A stretch of 64,000 nucleotides of DNA from Amyloporia xantha (lineage: Eukaryota > Basidiomycota > Agaricomycetes > Polyporales > Adustoporiaceae), in the NCBI GenBank assembly GCA_036971615.1, contig JAYKKR010000024.1, positions 496,001 through 560,000 of the forward strand. Reading direction: 5' to 3'. Shown in pieces: positions 43,612 to 56,400 of this stretch. Within the stretch, counting starts at the first letter, position 1, and each line of letters starts with the position of its first letter. Below the pieces are notes generated by a model, which saw only the letters and a program-made list of their open reading frames with translations, ran no database searches and was not told where the DNA came from. A program made the translations under genes and the position numbers.

Positions 43612-46455
43612 ATGTCTGACCTCACACAGACGGCTCCTCAGCTGGTTCATAAGATGGCTGCTCCACCCCTCGTCTTTCTCCCCCAACTCTTCTCTTCCGA
43701 CACTAGCTCAGCATGCCCGGACAACGCATCTTTCCAACCCAACCCTCCTCCCGACCCATCTCTCCTTCCTGACTCACTGCTCGACTTACGCGTGAAGCTC
43801 AACACTAATGGTGTGCTTTCCCAAGATGATCTTGAAGCCATTACTCTCTTCCGCCGCGCGGCAGATTACATTGCTGCTGGTACATCGGCTGTTTTATTTG
43901 TTCTCCTGTTAGACTCTTAACTCTCTTCTTCAGCGATGATTTTCCTCAAGGACAACACCCTTCTCGAACGTGCAATTACCCCGGATGATATTAAGCCGCG
44001 CCTCCTCGGCCATTGGGGTACATGTCCAGGCCTCGTCCTCGTCTACGCCCATATGAATCGCATCATCCGCGATACTGACATTGACGCACTCTATGTGGTT
44101 GGCCCTGGACACGGCGCGCCTGGCATGCTTTCCTGTCTCTGGCTCGAGGAGTCGCTTGCCATGTTTTGGCCTAATAATACTCGTAATAAGGCCGGCTTGC
44201 GCAACCTCGTTGCTGGATTCAGTTTGCCGGGTGGTTTCCCAAGGTACGCGACATTTTCCTTTTGCTCTTTACGTTTCGCTGAACGTCTTCCAGCCACATT
44301 AATGCTGAGACACCAGGCTCAATTCATGAGGGTGGTGAGCTCGGCTATGCCCTCAGCGTTGCGTTTGGCGCCGTGATGGACAAGCCGGAGCTCGTCTGTG
44401 TCTGTGTGATCGGAGACGGCGAGGCTGAGAGTGGGCCCACAGCGACCGCCTGGCACGGCTACAAATACATTGACCCCGCCGAGTCGGGTGCCGTCCTCCC
44501 GATCGTGCATGTCAACGGCTTCAAGATCTCCGAGCGTGCGATCTACGGGACCATGGACGACAAGGAGCTCGTGGCGCTGTTCTCGGGGTATGGATACAAT
44601 GTGCGCTTCGTCGAGGATCTCGAGCATATCGACGCGGACATGGCAGCGTCGATGGAGTGGGCGGTGGCCGAGATTCAGAAGATACAAAAGGCGGCGCGGA
44701 GCGGGAACCCGATCGTGAAGCCGCGGTGGCCGGTGCTCATTCTGCGCACGCCAAAGGGCTGGTCGGGCCCCAAGGAGGTCCACGGTGAGTTCATCGAGGG
44801 CTCGTTCCACGCTCATCAGGTGCCGCTGCCGAAGGCGAAGAAGGACAAGGAGGAGCTGCAGGCACTACAGGGGTGGCTCGAGTCGTACAAACCGCGGGAG
44901 CTGTTTGATGCGGATGGCAAGCCGGATGAGAAGATCCTCTCCATCATCCCCCAGAAAACGGAGAAGAGGCTTGGGCAGAGGAAGGAGGTGTATGCGGCGT
45001 ATACACCGCTAGACGTGCCGGAGTGGACGTCGAATGGAGTGGAGAAGGGTTCCGAGCAGAGCTGCATGAAGGTCACGGGCGAGTTCCTGCTTCACGTCGT
45101 CGAACAGTGCGTGTCCGCCGATCTTCACGTTCGTGTTCAAATGCTGACGTCGGATGCAGAAACCCGCACACGTTCCGGATCTTCTCGCCTGACGAGTTGG
45201 TGTCGAATAAACTGGACGCGGTGCTCCAACACAGTGGGCGCAACATGCAGTGGGACGTCGCGTCTCGGGCGAGCGGCGGGCGAGTGATCGAGATCCTGTC
45301 AGAGCACACCTGCCAGGGGATGTTGCAGGGGTATACGCTTACCGGGCGGACGGGGCTCTTCCCGAGTTACGAGGCGTTCCTGGGGATCGTGCACACGATG
45401 ATGGTGCAGTACAGCAAGTTCGTGAAGATGGCGCACGAGACGACGTGGCGGCAGCCGGTGGGCTCACTGAACTACCTCGAGACGAGCACGTGGGCGCGGC
45501 AGGAGCACAATGGGTTCTCGCACCAGAATCCGTCGTTCATCGGTGCGGTGCTCAATTTGAAGCCGGCGATGGCGCGAGTATACCTCCCGCCGGACGCGAA
45601 CTGCTTCCTGTCGACGATGGCGCATTGTCTGAGGGCGAAGAATTATGTGAATTTGATGGTGGGGAGCAAACAGCCAACACCGGTCTGGCTTAGCCCGGAG
45701 GAGGCGGACAAGGTGGGTGCACGCATCAGCGCCGGTGGCGATTGATATCTGAACTCGTCTTGCATTAGCATTGCATCGCTGGGGCGTCTGTGTGGAAGTT
45801 CGCGAGCGTCGACGACGGTGTGAACCCGGATGTCGTGCTTGTCGGCATTGGTGTCGAGATGACCTTCGAAGTGATTGCTGCGGCCGCGCTGCTTCGGCAA
45901 CGGGTCCCTGCGCTGCGCGTCCGAGTGGTGAATGTGACAGATCTGATGATCCTGGAGCCTTACGGCTCCCACCCGCATGCGCTGAGTGAGACGGATTTCG
46001 ACGCACTGTTCACGAAGGATTGCCCGATCCACTTCAACTACCATGGATATGCGGGCGAATTGAAGGTGAGTATGCAGGCTTGGGTTGAGATCCTAGCTGA
46101 CGCGTGGTACTAGTCCTTGCTGTTCGGTCGCCCCAATCTGAATCGTGTCACTATCGAGGGGTAAGTTCATTACCTTTCGCGTTCTTTGCTCATGAGGTAC
46201 TCAATGTATCTCTGAAGTTACCGTGAAGAGGGAACCACGACTTCGCCGTTCTCTATGATGTTGCTGAACCACACATCCCGCTATCACGTTGCGGCCGCTG
46301 CTGTTCGAGGCGCTGCGCTGTCGAACCCGCGTGTGGAGGTCGACGCGCATGAGGTAGTGGCCGAATTCATGCATCAGGCCGAGAAGGATAAGCAGTATGT
46401 GTTCCAGCATGGAACGGATCCGGAGGAGACGTATACTGTCCCGAAGTTCGAGTGA
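43612..46455 (+). CDS. XFP1: Xylulose-5-P/fructose-6-P phosphoketolase, 841 aa
   Basis: Thiamine-diphosphate enzyme splitting xylulose-5-P or fructose-6-P with phosphate into acetyl phosphate and glyceraldehyde-3-P or erythrose-4-P. Seven exons (43612-43879, 43934-44243, 44294-45106, 45160-45712, 45769-46065, 46114-46160, 46218-46455) read in frame. Signatures: GHWGTCPGLVLVYAHMNR, VVGPGHGAPG, HEGGELGYALSVAFGA, the ThDP motif GDGEAESGPTATAWHGYKY with VHVNGFK, RTPKGWSGP, and RQEHNGFSHQNPSF. Length matches the family (about 800). A second in-frame ATG lies 18 bp upstream at 43594; the choice is uncertain. Its product is the substrate of the acetate kinase encoded 10 kb away. Confidence 0.96.
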
Positions 46456-47044
46456 GTAATGGTGTTGTCGCTTGAAGAGGAGGCACGCTTGATGTGGTGT
46501 GCCGGTGTACGAGGACGTGTTGATTGTAGCATTAAACAGCATCATGTATTTGTATACTACTTTAGCAACCTTGTTTTTTCTGTATCCTGCATGAGTGATT
46601 TGTTACTGTGCGGTATTACAGACTTTCCACTATGACGACGCAATATAACACCCGGATGTCTGATCAGGGATCAGTGTATGATTGTAGGCTAGCCATTTCA
46701 TTACGAGAACACTAATATCTTACACAGAATTATCGGCAAAATAATAACCGAACGTTTCCTTTGCTTAGCTTCGGTGAGATAACTAGTCATTGTGCTGATT
46801 CAAACCCCATTGTGCTTGGTCGCCGCCGGATCTAGCCTGACGTTTCGTAACCTCCACACACGGCAGTGCTCGTTAACAAGCACTGAATCGATAACAGGTG
46901 CATAGCCGACATTGCACTGGCCTCCACCGTACACCACCGACCTTGACTCACTGTTTACTCTCCGAGTCGTGCCTATTCGTCATCAAGTGATAGATGTCTA
47001 CGGGCGCTCTAGTTGAGTGCAAGAAATTTAGCTATAGTCAGGTG
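46456..47044. other. Convergent phosphoketolase/F-box spacer
   Basis: About 590 bp of 3' flanking sequence for two facing genes. I see no coding signal or repeat in it. Confidence 0.5.
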
Positions 47045-48292
47045 CTATGAATTCGGCGAGACGCACAGCAGAATGCTTCGCGCATACAACTTCGGGAAGC
47101 GCGGGAATATCGCCTGCCCCCAATCCTGCGCGGATGGCATCTCGCCGATGGCACTCACCCAAAGCTTCCATTCCACCCTATCGAGGGTGGAGAATTGCGG
47201 CTTCGACAAGAAGTCGTCGATCATAGAACACATCGCATGGGGGAGGTGGCTGAGAATGGCAGCCAGTGCAAGCCCCTGGTTCGAGCCAGTCTCCGTCCCC
47301 CGCGTGTCGAAGAGGATCAGGAAATGCCGAAGTTTCTTGGATGTGATCTCGGGGAGTAGAGCTGGTATCCATGTGTAGTCGGATATTTTGAGCGCCTTGA
47401 TTCGGATGGAGAGCGTTTCGAGGCAGCTGTTATGAGTGATGCACAGAGGGGAATCCGGAGGCAATGCCACATCCTGTACGGCTGTTCCCTTCTTCGCCTG
47501 TCCAACCTGCGCCGTCGTGTTCGCCTTCGGCCCCGGAAAGCCAAATGTGATATCTACCAGCCGGAGAGACTTGCCAGCAACTTCGAAGAGTCGCTGTAAA
47601 GCACTCGCCTTCGCCGTTTGGATGTTCACCGCGACGGGGAAGCCCAGCGTAATTTCCTGTAAGGTCGCACCTGACAAGGTCCCGACGAAGAAATCGATAA
47701 TCTCGTTCATCCCGCCGCCACTGAGTTCAAGGTGCATGATCTTCCTCTGAGGAGTGTAGAACGAGCCTGCGCTGAATGCACTCGCAAGGAACGTGAGGTT
47801 GAAGATACCGACGTGCGTAAGATTGGGAAGTGCACAGATGAGCCGGCCAAAGGTGGACACGGATGGAAAGGAAACGTTGTAAAGCGAGAGCCGATGGATC
47901 GACGCGAACGTCGAGAGATGAAGGAAGATCTCCGGGAGCATGACGGCAGGCTGCCATTCCGCATTTGCGACGGCAAGCTCCTCCAGGCGGGTCAACTTCC
48001 GCGCGAACATCGCCGCGAACGTGCCTATTTGGGGAACCGGCTTGCGTGCAGATCGGTCACCTATAATGATGACCTGCCGCAGTGCCTCGCCGTGGTAGGG
48101 ACTGCGGCGCAGGAGCTTCGCGAGGTCCATGACTCTTTGGCGGTTGGCGATGAATAGGTGTCGAAGAAGAAGGTAGCGGCTCTTTGGGTACCACGTCTTG
48201 CATACGAGAGCGCACGATTGCAAGGTCTTCCATTGCAACCACAAGAACTGAATGATGTATTCCCAAACCTCAGTAGGAACAGGTGGCTGCAT
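47045..48292 (-). CDS. F-box protein, 415 aa
   Basis: Probable substrate adaptor of an SCF ubiquitin ligase; the target is unknown. The N-terminal F-box reads MQPPVPTEVWEYIIQFL, then SCALVCKTWYPKSRYLLLRH. A leucine-rich body follows (LTRLEELAVANAEWQPAVML, ALPNLTHVGIFNLTFLAS, KIMHLELSGGGMNEIIDFF). The tail is AAILSHLPHAMCSMIDDFL, then FSTLDRVEWKLWVSAIGEM. The gene is a single open exon. The frame stays open upstream to 48562, but that part is low-complexity and lacks family features, so the ATG opening the F-box is preferred. A decayed paralogue lies about 1.4 kb upstream. Confidence 0.83.
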   Translation of the reverse strand: MQPPVPTEVWEYIIQFLWLQWKTLQSCALVCKTWYPKSRYLLLRHLFIANRQRVMDLAKLLRRSPYHGEALRQVIIIGDRSARKPVPQIGTFAAMFARKLTRLEELAVANAEWQPAVMLPEIFLHLSTFASIHRLSLYNVSFPSVSTFGRLICALPNLTHVGIFNLTFLASAFSAGSFYTPQRKIMHLELSGGGMNEIIDFFVGTLSGATLQEITLGFPVAVNIQTAKASALQRLFEVAGKSLRLVDITFGFPGPKANTTAQVGQAKKGTAVQDVALPPDSPLCITHNSCLETLSIRIKALKISDYTWIPALLPEITSKKLRHFLILFDTRGTETGSNQGLALAAILSHLPHAMCSMIDDFLSKPQFSTLDRVEWKLWVSAIGEMPSAQDWGQAIFPRFPKLYARSILLCVSPNS

Positions 48293-49639
48293 GGATATGG
48301 GTATGGGTACAGTGGGCAAAGGGAATGTATATGGGCAAAGGCCTTTCGCTTTTGTTCCATGAGATGAATTTGGCAATCCTTCATTACGCACTTTGTCAAT
48401 ATTAGTATCATCAGAAAGCTGGCGAGAACTCACCAAGATTTGTCCGTTGTGTGATCTCCCTGCTATGTTTGAATATGAGTGATGCTGAATCCGAGCTCGG
48501 GAGGGGCAGGGAAGGGGTTCGAGCAGTGCCTGACTCAACTTCTGGGTCAAGATATAGTCCAAATTGCCAAGAGACTAGTGCCCACCGTCGGGCGGTAAGG
48601 CTGTGGTCTCGCTCTGCAATATCTGACATCGATGATCTACATGTAACACTTGTCTACTTACAAGCGACTTCGTTTGGTACGCAATAGCCCGGCTCGGATC
48701 CATAGATTCTACCCTCCGAGTCCCGTATACACCGGTGACTGCGATATCCAAGTGCCAAGGATGATACTGTCAGTCATATGTTCAGGAAGCGCTGTCCTTA
48801 TGCGACAAACTTACTGTGTCTGGCAGTAGTCCATTGGATTGACTTCAAAGACGGATAGGAGCAGTCGCTCCTCTCGGATGTGAACTTCAAGTTGGGCGTT
48901 GTTCAATGTGACAGCAGGAGAGCAGGACAGCCATCCCAACTGAACTGTGAAGGACGGGCGTCAGTGTTTGTGGTCGAGATCCAGAACATGTCTGCCAAGG
49001 AATAGTAGTTCCTGGCGCAGGGGTACGCGCCTTATGCGACGCGTCTGTGGCGCGGCCGATGCCTAACAGAAGCGCCTCTCATTGAACATACGGATTGAGG
49101 GAGCAAAGACATCCGGTCCAATTGATGCCCTGAGTCCTAATGTACCGACCGAGGCGAACTCGTGAGAAGGGGTGAAGAGGCATGGCCCCCGCGACATGCC
49201 ATCGTATACCGAGGACATACATATCTATATGACCGGAAAAAGACGGTGTCACCTATCTTATGTCAATGGCTTGATCCGAGTCGACATGAGACAGCTGTAG
49301 ATGTTACCCTGTCGACTGTTCTCCACAAATCTCTGTATCAGGGCGATGAGTTACTAGTAGAGTCGAAATTGTAATCTCCGGACTTGTCTGGGCCATTCCT
49401 CCGGCTGAAAATCACAATTCGATCAAAGCGCTACTCACCGGAGGCTGGAACTACCAAACTGACTCCAAGTCTTTTTCATCGGTTGATGAAGAATATGACT
49501 ATGATGGATATCCACAAGTGCCCTGCAATGAATAAGGTTGAGTGCATACTGATCAGATATAATTGATCTCGAACAACCTACGACAGGATGCGCGGCGTAT
49601 TTGCATGCAATGTAGGAGATATCTCATGTCCCCTGGTCT
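48293..49639. other. Region upstream of F-box gene, no gene seen
   Basis: About 1.3 kb with only short frames. It separates the F-box gene from its decayed relative and may contain eroded sequence of the same duplication, but I could not align it. Confidence 0.4.
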
Positions 49640-50125
49640 GAGCAGGAGGTATTTCACCAGTTGATGTCACTCAAAGTTTGAACTCCAATTTAGTGATGGC
49701 AGAAAAATGCGGTTTAGATAGTAGCTCGTCGATGGAAGAGCACAAGGTGTGGTTTGAGCCCTGCAAAACCATAGCCATAAAAGATTCCAGCTTTGAGTTG
49801 ATTTCCGCACATGTCGAAGAAGATAACAAGGTGGCGAAGTATCTTAGATGTGAGCTAGGACAATAAAGCGAATACCCACGCGAAGTCCGCTATTTCCGAA
49901 GCAACGATCTTGATGTAAAACACCTCGACGGAGGCATTATGGGTGATGTCCAGGGAGGATTCTAGGATTCTTGTAGATGCCCGAAGTCAATAACTACGGC
50001 GTTTTTGTCTGGCTGTCCTGATGCCTGGATGTTCGCTTTCACATTAGGAAGTCCAAAAGTTACATCGGAGACGCGGAGGGACGATCCAGCGAGCTCTAAA
50101 AATCGCTGAGGCTTCACCGCCACGG
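49640..50125 (-). pseudogene. Decayed F-box paralogue fragment
   Basis: Minus-strand reading gives RFLELAGSSLRVSDVTFGLP against LFEVAGKSLRLVDITFGFP of the intact gene, then after damage LCSSIDELLSKPHFSAITK followed by LEFKL and a stop codon where the intact gene has Trp. There are several frame changes (around 49930-49970) and stops. Only the C-terminal half is recognisable; the F-box end is not found. Confidence 0.75.
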
Positions 50126-53100
50126 CCCTCTCTAGGTCGGACTGGTGTTGGTGATAGGCCGCGACCCCCAGTGGCGCACGAAATGGAGAGCACTGTAGAG
50201 TTTCAAGCCATACTAGTCAATGTTGATCTTCCTCAGCTCTACCCGATGGCGTATCGAGTTAATGTTGCAGATGCACCGGCACCATATGTCTGGGAAAAGC
50301 CTCTAGAACGCCAAGCTTCGAAGAAACGATTTCACAGCACATGTGTCGTTATTCTTCCAGTAAGGTTGCATCTTGTCGCAACGAGACAGGAGACTCGCTC
50401 GTCTTTCAACGGCACAATAATGAGCACGAGAAGCCGTCAGCCGCCGCCGCTTCAGGCAATCCGACGTTCACGTCAGATAATAATATGGAGATATCGCAAG
50501 GGTCGTATGTTGTGCTCATCCGTTGCACTCTTCATCTTATAGCTGTTTTGCGTGGTGAGGGCCGTGGACGGGTCACACCCTATTCCTGAATCCAAGCAAG
50601 TGGCTCTGGGGTCGGTACACGGCGACAAGGAGAAGAGAAGCCAAAGAGGTCGCGGAGAGTAAATGAAGAGCAGATAGATGGCATCACAACCACCGGCCCA
50701 TAGTGGTATGCGTGAGATGATTCCTCGAGTTGTGTTTGAGATTTATTTAACGAGATGAGAGTAGCCTCGAAAATAGTGACTCGATGGGTAACGGCAGACA
50801 GTGAGGCGGCAGGCAAACATGCCGCCTCACCTGCTCCTCCGATGAATTGGAAAGACGGCCGGTGCGTTCTGTCAGCAGCAGAATGGATGCGCGAGATCGC
50901 TTGAGGATCAGGGCTGCGTGCTGTCTTCGTGATATTGGAACGTGGAAATGTACAGTGATAAGGTATGTTCTCCGTGAGTTTATACCGCATATAAGTGCGG
51001 AGGGCCAGCCACGAGGGATCATGCAGAATGCCATCGCGACAGCTCACGGCATGAAGGTGCTCGCATGACAGATACTGCGCGCAGAGTTAGAAGAGGAACA
51101 TGGGAGAAATGCTCACTAAGAAGCTCACCTACAGCAGGGGAGGCAATGTGCCGTGAAGCAGGGATGCACAATATATGTAGGCTTACGACATGGGCTGCGA
51201 CCTTCAATAGTACGCGATTGAGAGCGACAAGTAGTGCAGATCACCACCTCGGATGCATTCAATTATCCTTTTCCTTCAGCATGTGCGGATCTGTCATACG
51301 CCCTCGGCCCACGACGAGATATTCAACGTGAGTACAACTGAGAATCTGAGATGATCCCGACTGACCTAGCTTATACTCGCAAGAATACTGCCAAGATGAG
51401 TAGCTTGATGAAGCCGAACAAATGCGAGCAGAATTCAAATTCACCGTCAGCCCAATTGGAACCTATTGCTGCCCACGTCGCTGTCATCATTTCCAGTCGC
51501 GCTAGGGGATCGAATGGTGGACTAATATCGATTCAACCTCGACGCGTCGGTATTTAGTGTTCGCCTTGCGGCCAGGCAGATGCTGGAAGTATGTCCCGCA
51601 GAGTTATTGTGCCGGAGGCGGCGTGAGTAGGGCAGCAGAAAAGCAAGCTGGGGGCAGCACCAGACGATGTGGATGTCAAGGGGGGCCGGATAGGACATCC
51701 TGGGTCCATTCGCGGTCACCGAGAACGCAGAGTCGCGGACGTGTTCGTGTCCGTCATACGCGTCGGGCACCGTGAAGTCACGTTCCCAAGCTCGAGCTCG
51801 TCTTTGCTCATCTGCCTCGGCCCTAGGCCTCATCACGACTCAGCATTTCCACTGGCTGCGTTTCCACCATGTGCGTTCTGCCTGAAGCCCTCGTTAGTTG
51901 CCCTGCAGCTACTCGAGAACATGGGTGACAAATTGCACGGACGTATATAAACAGGTATGTCCGATCTGTTTCTTCAATTTCCTATTACGATTCAGCTGTG
52001 ATGTACATACAATTGGAGCTGTCGCAGCAGTGTCGCTTGACTCTGTTTTCCAATCCGAACTTCCTCTGTCTAGATCTATGCAGTCACTGAGCACCCGAAT
52101 GACAGGAAACTCAGCTGGTGCAATCCAGATGATGATATTGCTCTACCCGCTAGGCCGAGCGCATCTATCGCGACGTTGTCGTAGGCTCTTTTGGTCTCTG
52201 TTTGTTGCCAACGAGGGGAGGGCCTAAGTAAGTACTCCTTACGGATCTGTTGAAGACGAGAGGCATAGAACGCGAGCCTACAATGCGTGAGTACCACACA
52301 GATCAGACCCTCCGTCGTTCCGTCGTGCGCTATTTAATACTTCTCACTCCGGCATCCACAGTGTCACTTCTTCTCACATCAGGCACCCCTTGTTCCCTTT
52401 GCAACCGGTTATCCTGCATCCGACAAGCATACGCAGGTGAAAGCCTCCCATTTCATAACTCACCGATGTGTGAGCCCTAGATGCACGCAGCGTTGCTTGC
52501 CTTTGGGCCATGTCCGTTTCTGGACGGCGAGCGATTGGAAGAAGCCGTTTAGAGGTGCGATTGGACACTGGACAGTCTGTCCGATGATGAGCGCGGACCG
52601 GCTACGAAACGCTTGTACGGCCTCGTGTCCGCTGCTTACCACGAACTGTTCGCGCTCTATTCTCGAACAGCATATCTTTTCCCGTAGATGCTTCCTCTAC
52701 CCTCAGTTAAGCTCCTCAATTCGGATCCGGCTGTGTTTGCTCGGTTCCGTATACAGTCCTAATGCAGTCCGCTCTGCGGAAGCACGTTTCGCCCTTATAC
52801 TGCCCATCTTGTCATCGACGATACTATGGTGCTGCCTGGGATTCCTCACAACATTCCTGATAACACGAGCAAGGTTGAATGTTTTTCCTCGATAGAAGTT
52901 TTCGACCATCCAGGGTCTGCTTGAACCACCCGTTCGCACGTTTTCGACGCTTGTCATCTACCAGGTTTTGGTTCACAGCCTCGTTTTTCCGTACCACAGG
53001 CAGTACCGCCGCTGCTGCACCGACACGTGTTGATATGCTTCGAGCTGGTGTCCTAGGATCCTTTGCCACGGACGCAAAGCTAAATTCTTGGTATGGCACC

Positions 53101-53498
53101 CGAGTTTCCAGTACAGATGTAATGCCTGGATTACAACTGATATAGGTATCGCGCGGCGCGGTGTTGCAGTTGTTGCGTGCTCTTGGATGGGTGGCAAATA
53201 CAACATAAATTGCAGGTAACTCGCGGAGTACGGCACAGTTCCACATGTCACATCGATGTCAAATAGCGACTTCATATCCGCACGGGGCACATTGAATTCA
53301 GAAAGCTTCTTTGTACTGATGTGTGGATATACTGCTTGGATCGGATACCACGCACGTTCCAGGGTGCGGGACACCATCAAACCATAGCCCACAGTCTAAT
53401 AACACAGGTTGTTGGTGTCTCATACCCTATCGTGCATCTGTCGATAATTCGTGACATTCTGTTCTTGTCGACGCATTCCGTCTCGATACTCTCGCATC
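50126..53498. other. Gene-poor accessory region
   Basis: About 3.4 kb with many short, mutually inconsistent frames. A stretch at 51621-51920 is a diverged repeat of 58846-59225. Frames at 50341-50590, 52437-52895 and 52824-53246 are open but match nothing I know and lack supporting splice chains. I see no RNA gene. Confidence 0.4.
51621..51920 (+). repeat. Diverged repeat shared with 58.8 kb
   Basis: GGCAGCAGAAAAGCAAGCTG, then CGAGAACGCAGAGT and, later, CATTTCCACC/TTTCCACCATG plus GAAGCCCTCGTT recur in the same order at 58846-59225. The right end resembles a start-codon context, so this could be a duplicated promoter and first exon. Confidence 0.6.
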
Positions 53499-56400
53499 AT
53501 GTCGAAGGGACGAAGGCGCAGTCGATCTAGCAGATCTAGAACATTCCCAAGCGACAGAACTCAGGATATCGAAATGCAGAACGCAGAAATCTTTGACAAA
53601 ACGTCCACTCAGATCTCTACAGCGCGATCGTCGCAAGAAATACACTCTCCCAGCCTTCATTTCATGGATGCAAGTCAGGGTGGCAATGTAAGCATCGTCA
53701 GCCGTATTGGTCCTTGGCAGCAGCGCTAAAGCTATGTGCTCATCATGCAGGCAGCAATTAATTCCACAGACATTGCGCTGAAAAGCATACATACCGATAG
53801 ACAAGTATGTCTGCAGGATATGCTCTTATAGCATTGTCAGTGACAGTATGTAACGAGCAGACAGGAGAGCATGGAAGTGACGTCGATAGGGTTGCATCGT
53901 CGCCATATGTCACCAACGATGGCCATACATTATTGATGGACCCTTATTTCGGTGGAGCATCTAATCTGACAGGACAGAACGACAACAAATCGGTGGATCA
54001 GCCTACAGATGCCACAAAATTGTGGGTCGACTGTGGCGAGGACGTCTGGAAGTATGAAAAAGCTCTCGTCGAAGCCTGGAAGGAAGATTTAAACTATCTG
54101 CTCTTATTTGTGCGTATATTGCGATCCCCTCTACTAATGCACAATCCGCCCAATATTCATGTGGCTAAAAGTGTTCCTCACAACTTCTGTCACGTCAACA
54201 GCTCATGCTTACTGACGCTTTGTGTCACAGGCTGGTCTTTTCTCGACGGTGCTAACTGGTTTCATTGTGCCATTCTACACGTATCTGCAACCCCAGCCTC
54301 CCGATACTGCTGCCCAGATCCTCATGGTCGCATGTGCGCAGCTGAGTCTCACGTCGGCGGATGCTGGCCACAACTTGACACGGCCTGCATACTGTGCTCC
54401 TCTTGATTCATTATCTTGCTCTCAACCATCGCATGTCACTGTCTCAACAGCCTCACTCTGGCTCGCTGCACTTATCTGCAGTCTCAGTGCCGGTTCACTT
54501 GCGATCACCGTCAGCCAATGGTTGCACCGCTACATGGACAGAAGATCGATCTCAACTGGCCAGAGTATCCCTATTTGGGGCCTCCGTCGTCGGGCCCTTG
54601 CTAAATGGAAAGTCGACACGATCATCAGCATTCTTCCTCTCCTCCTACAAGTGTCTCTTTTTCTGTTTCTTGTTGGGTTGGTAGAGTTGCTTTGGACCTA
54701 CAACCACGCCAGCGCCGCGCTAGTAGGAGCGTTGACAGCAGTCCTTCTAGCTATGTCCATTTTCACTGCATTGATTCCAGCATTCACACCGGACTGTCCT
54801 TATAAATCCCCACAAGCGTGGTTCATTATCCAGGTATTGCAACCGTTCAGAAAAACAGCCCACTGGATCACAGGAGAGGGTGTGGCGTTGACACGCAATA
54901 TATACTCGCGGAATTCAACTGGACGCGCTGGATCGTGGGCCCAGGCCACGAACCGCATGTTAGACCGGTGGCAGAAGTTACAGAGAGGGTGGTTAAAGGT
55001 GGAGAATTGGAAGGATGTTGATGACATCTCCATGCATATTCAACAGACCAGCGGGAAAGACGAAGAATATTCTTCAGACAAAGAGTACCTTTCGACCCTT
55101 GTGGAAGTGGACAACATCTTGATGAATGAGTCGTTCCTCGAGATTTACATCCAGCCAATGCTCGCGGACCGCCATCTCCTTGCTGCAATCGAGGCCTTTT
55201 ATAACATCGCACAGCACAGAGCTCACGGACGGGATACTTCATCAGATCCACCCAAACTGTTCTGGCATCCTGCGAAGCAGCAAAATCGAGACGTCGAGTT
55301 GATGGCCCGTATGTCACTCAATCTATTGTCTAGGATCACACGGGACTCGATGAAGGACAAGACGACGCGAGCGCGTCATCAGATGCGTGTCCTCGATATT
55401 TTCGCCCAGCTTCTTTACGCTATACCTGACAGGAAATTCCCTGTTCATGGCCGTCTCATCGCACTCTTTGAACAAATGGATTTTTATGGTACAAAGTTTG
55501 TTCAGATGGTCGCCAACGTACTTTCGTCAAATCAGGACAACTTCGAGGTCGATATTGAAGGTATGTCTTTTATGGCAGGTCATTACGCACGTGATTAGAG
55601 CACTAACTACATAATACGATAGATATCCGCAAATTGCTAATGTATCTACCAAGGCTAAGAGCAGCGCTCAAAGATTTTGACGAAGTCACGTTCATGAGGA
55701 TCGCGGGTACCGCAGTACATTTCTCCTCGCGACTTCCACTGGAGGAATCCGACGCCGTCCAAATAAAAAAAGTGATGGACGCCGTAATTAGATCAATATC
55801 CACACCCTCGGCTCAGGCGCTGTTCGCTGAGAGGTTAACTAAAAGTGGCGGTTGGTATCGGTTTCATCGTTTGCTTGAAGCAGTCATCACGGTCGTGCAC
55901 CTCAATACCCGCATCTGTACGAAGGACATGTTCGAGTCCTTTGACCGCTGTGCTTCATTATGCCCCTCGGATAATGTCTGGTCCTCTCGAGTTAGATATT
56001 CACTGAAAAGACTGGCGGCATTCAATTGGTGCGTCCCTTCTGCATCCGTGATGACCGACTCAATAACCCTAGAGCAAGGCTGTCGGGATTGATTCCATCT
56101 GTGGTCAACGCCAAAATGCTTGTTCATAATCATCTTTTCGCACTGCTTGAATATGGGGATTATTATGATACAACATTTCACCAGAAGTTCGCCAATGCAA
56201 TTTGGATAAATGAGGACCACATTGAAGTTGACCTCGACGGTATTTCTTCAATGGCAGATTATGGCGCGCTTGAGGCATTAACCAAATATTACAACAGATA
56301 CCCGAAGATTGTTAGCGTATCTACTCCGGGTACGAGAGCGCCGACCAAATTTCGACCAAGTCACATTCATGAGGATCTCGAGTACTGCATTACTCTTCTT

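Noticed and set aside
44319..46044. Several antisense open frames within the phosphoketolase gene
   Set aside because: They are shadows of conserved, GC-rich coding exons; the plus-strand reading carries all family motifs.
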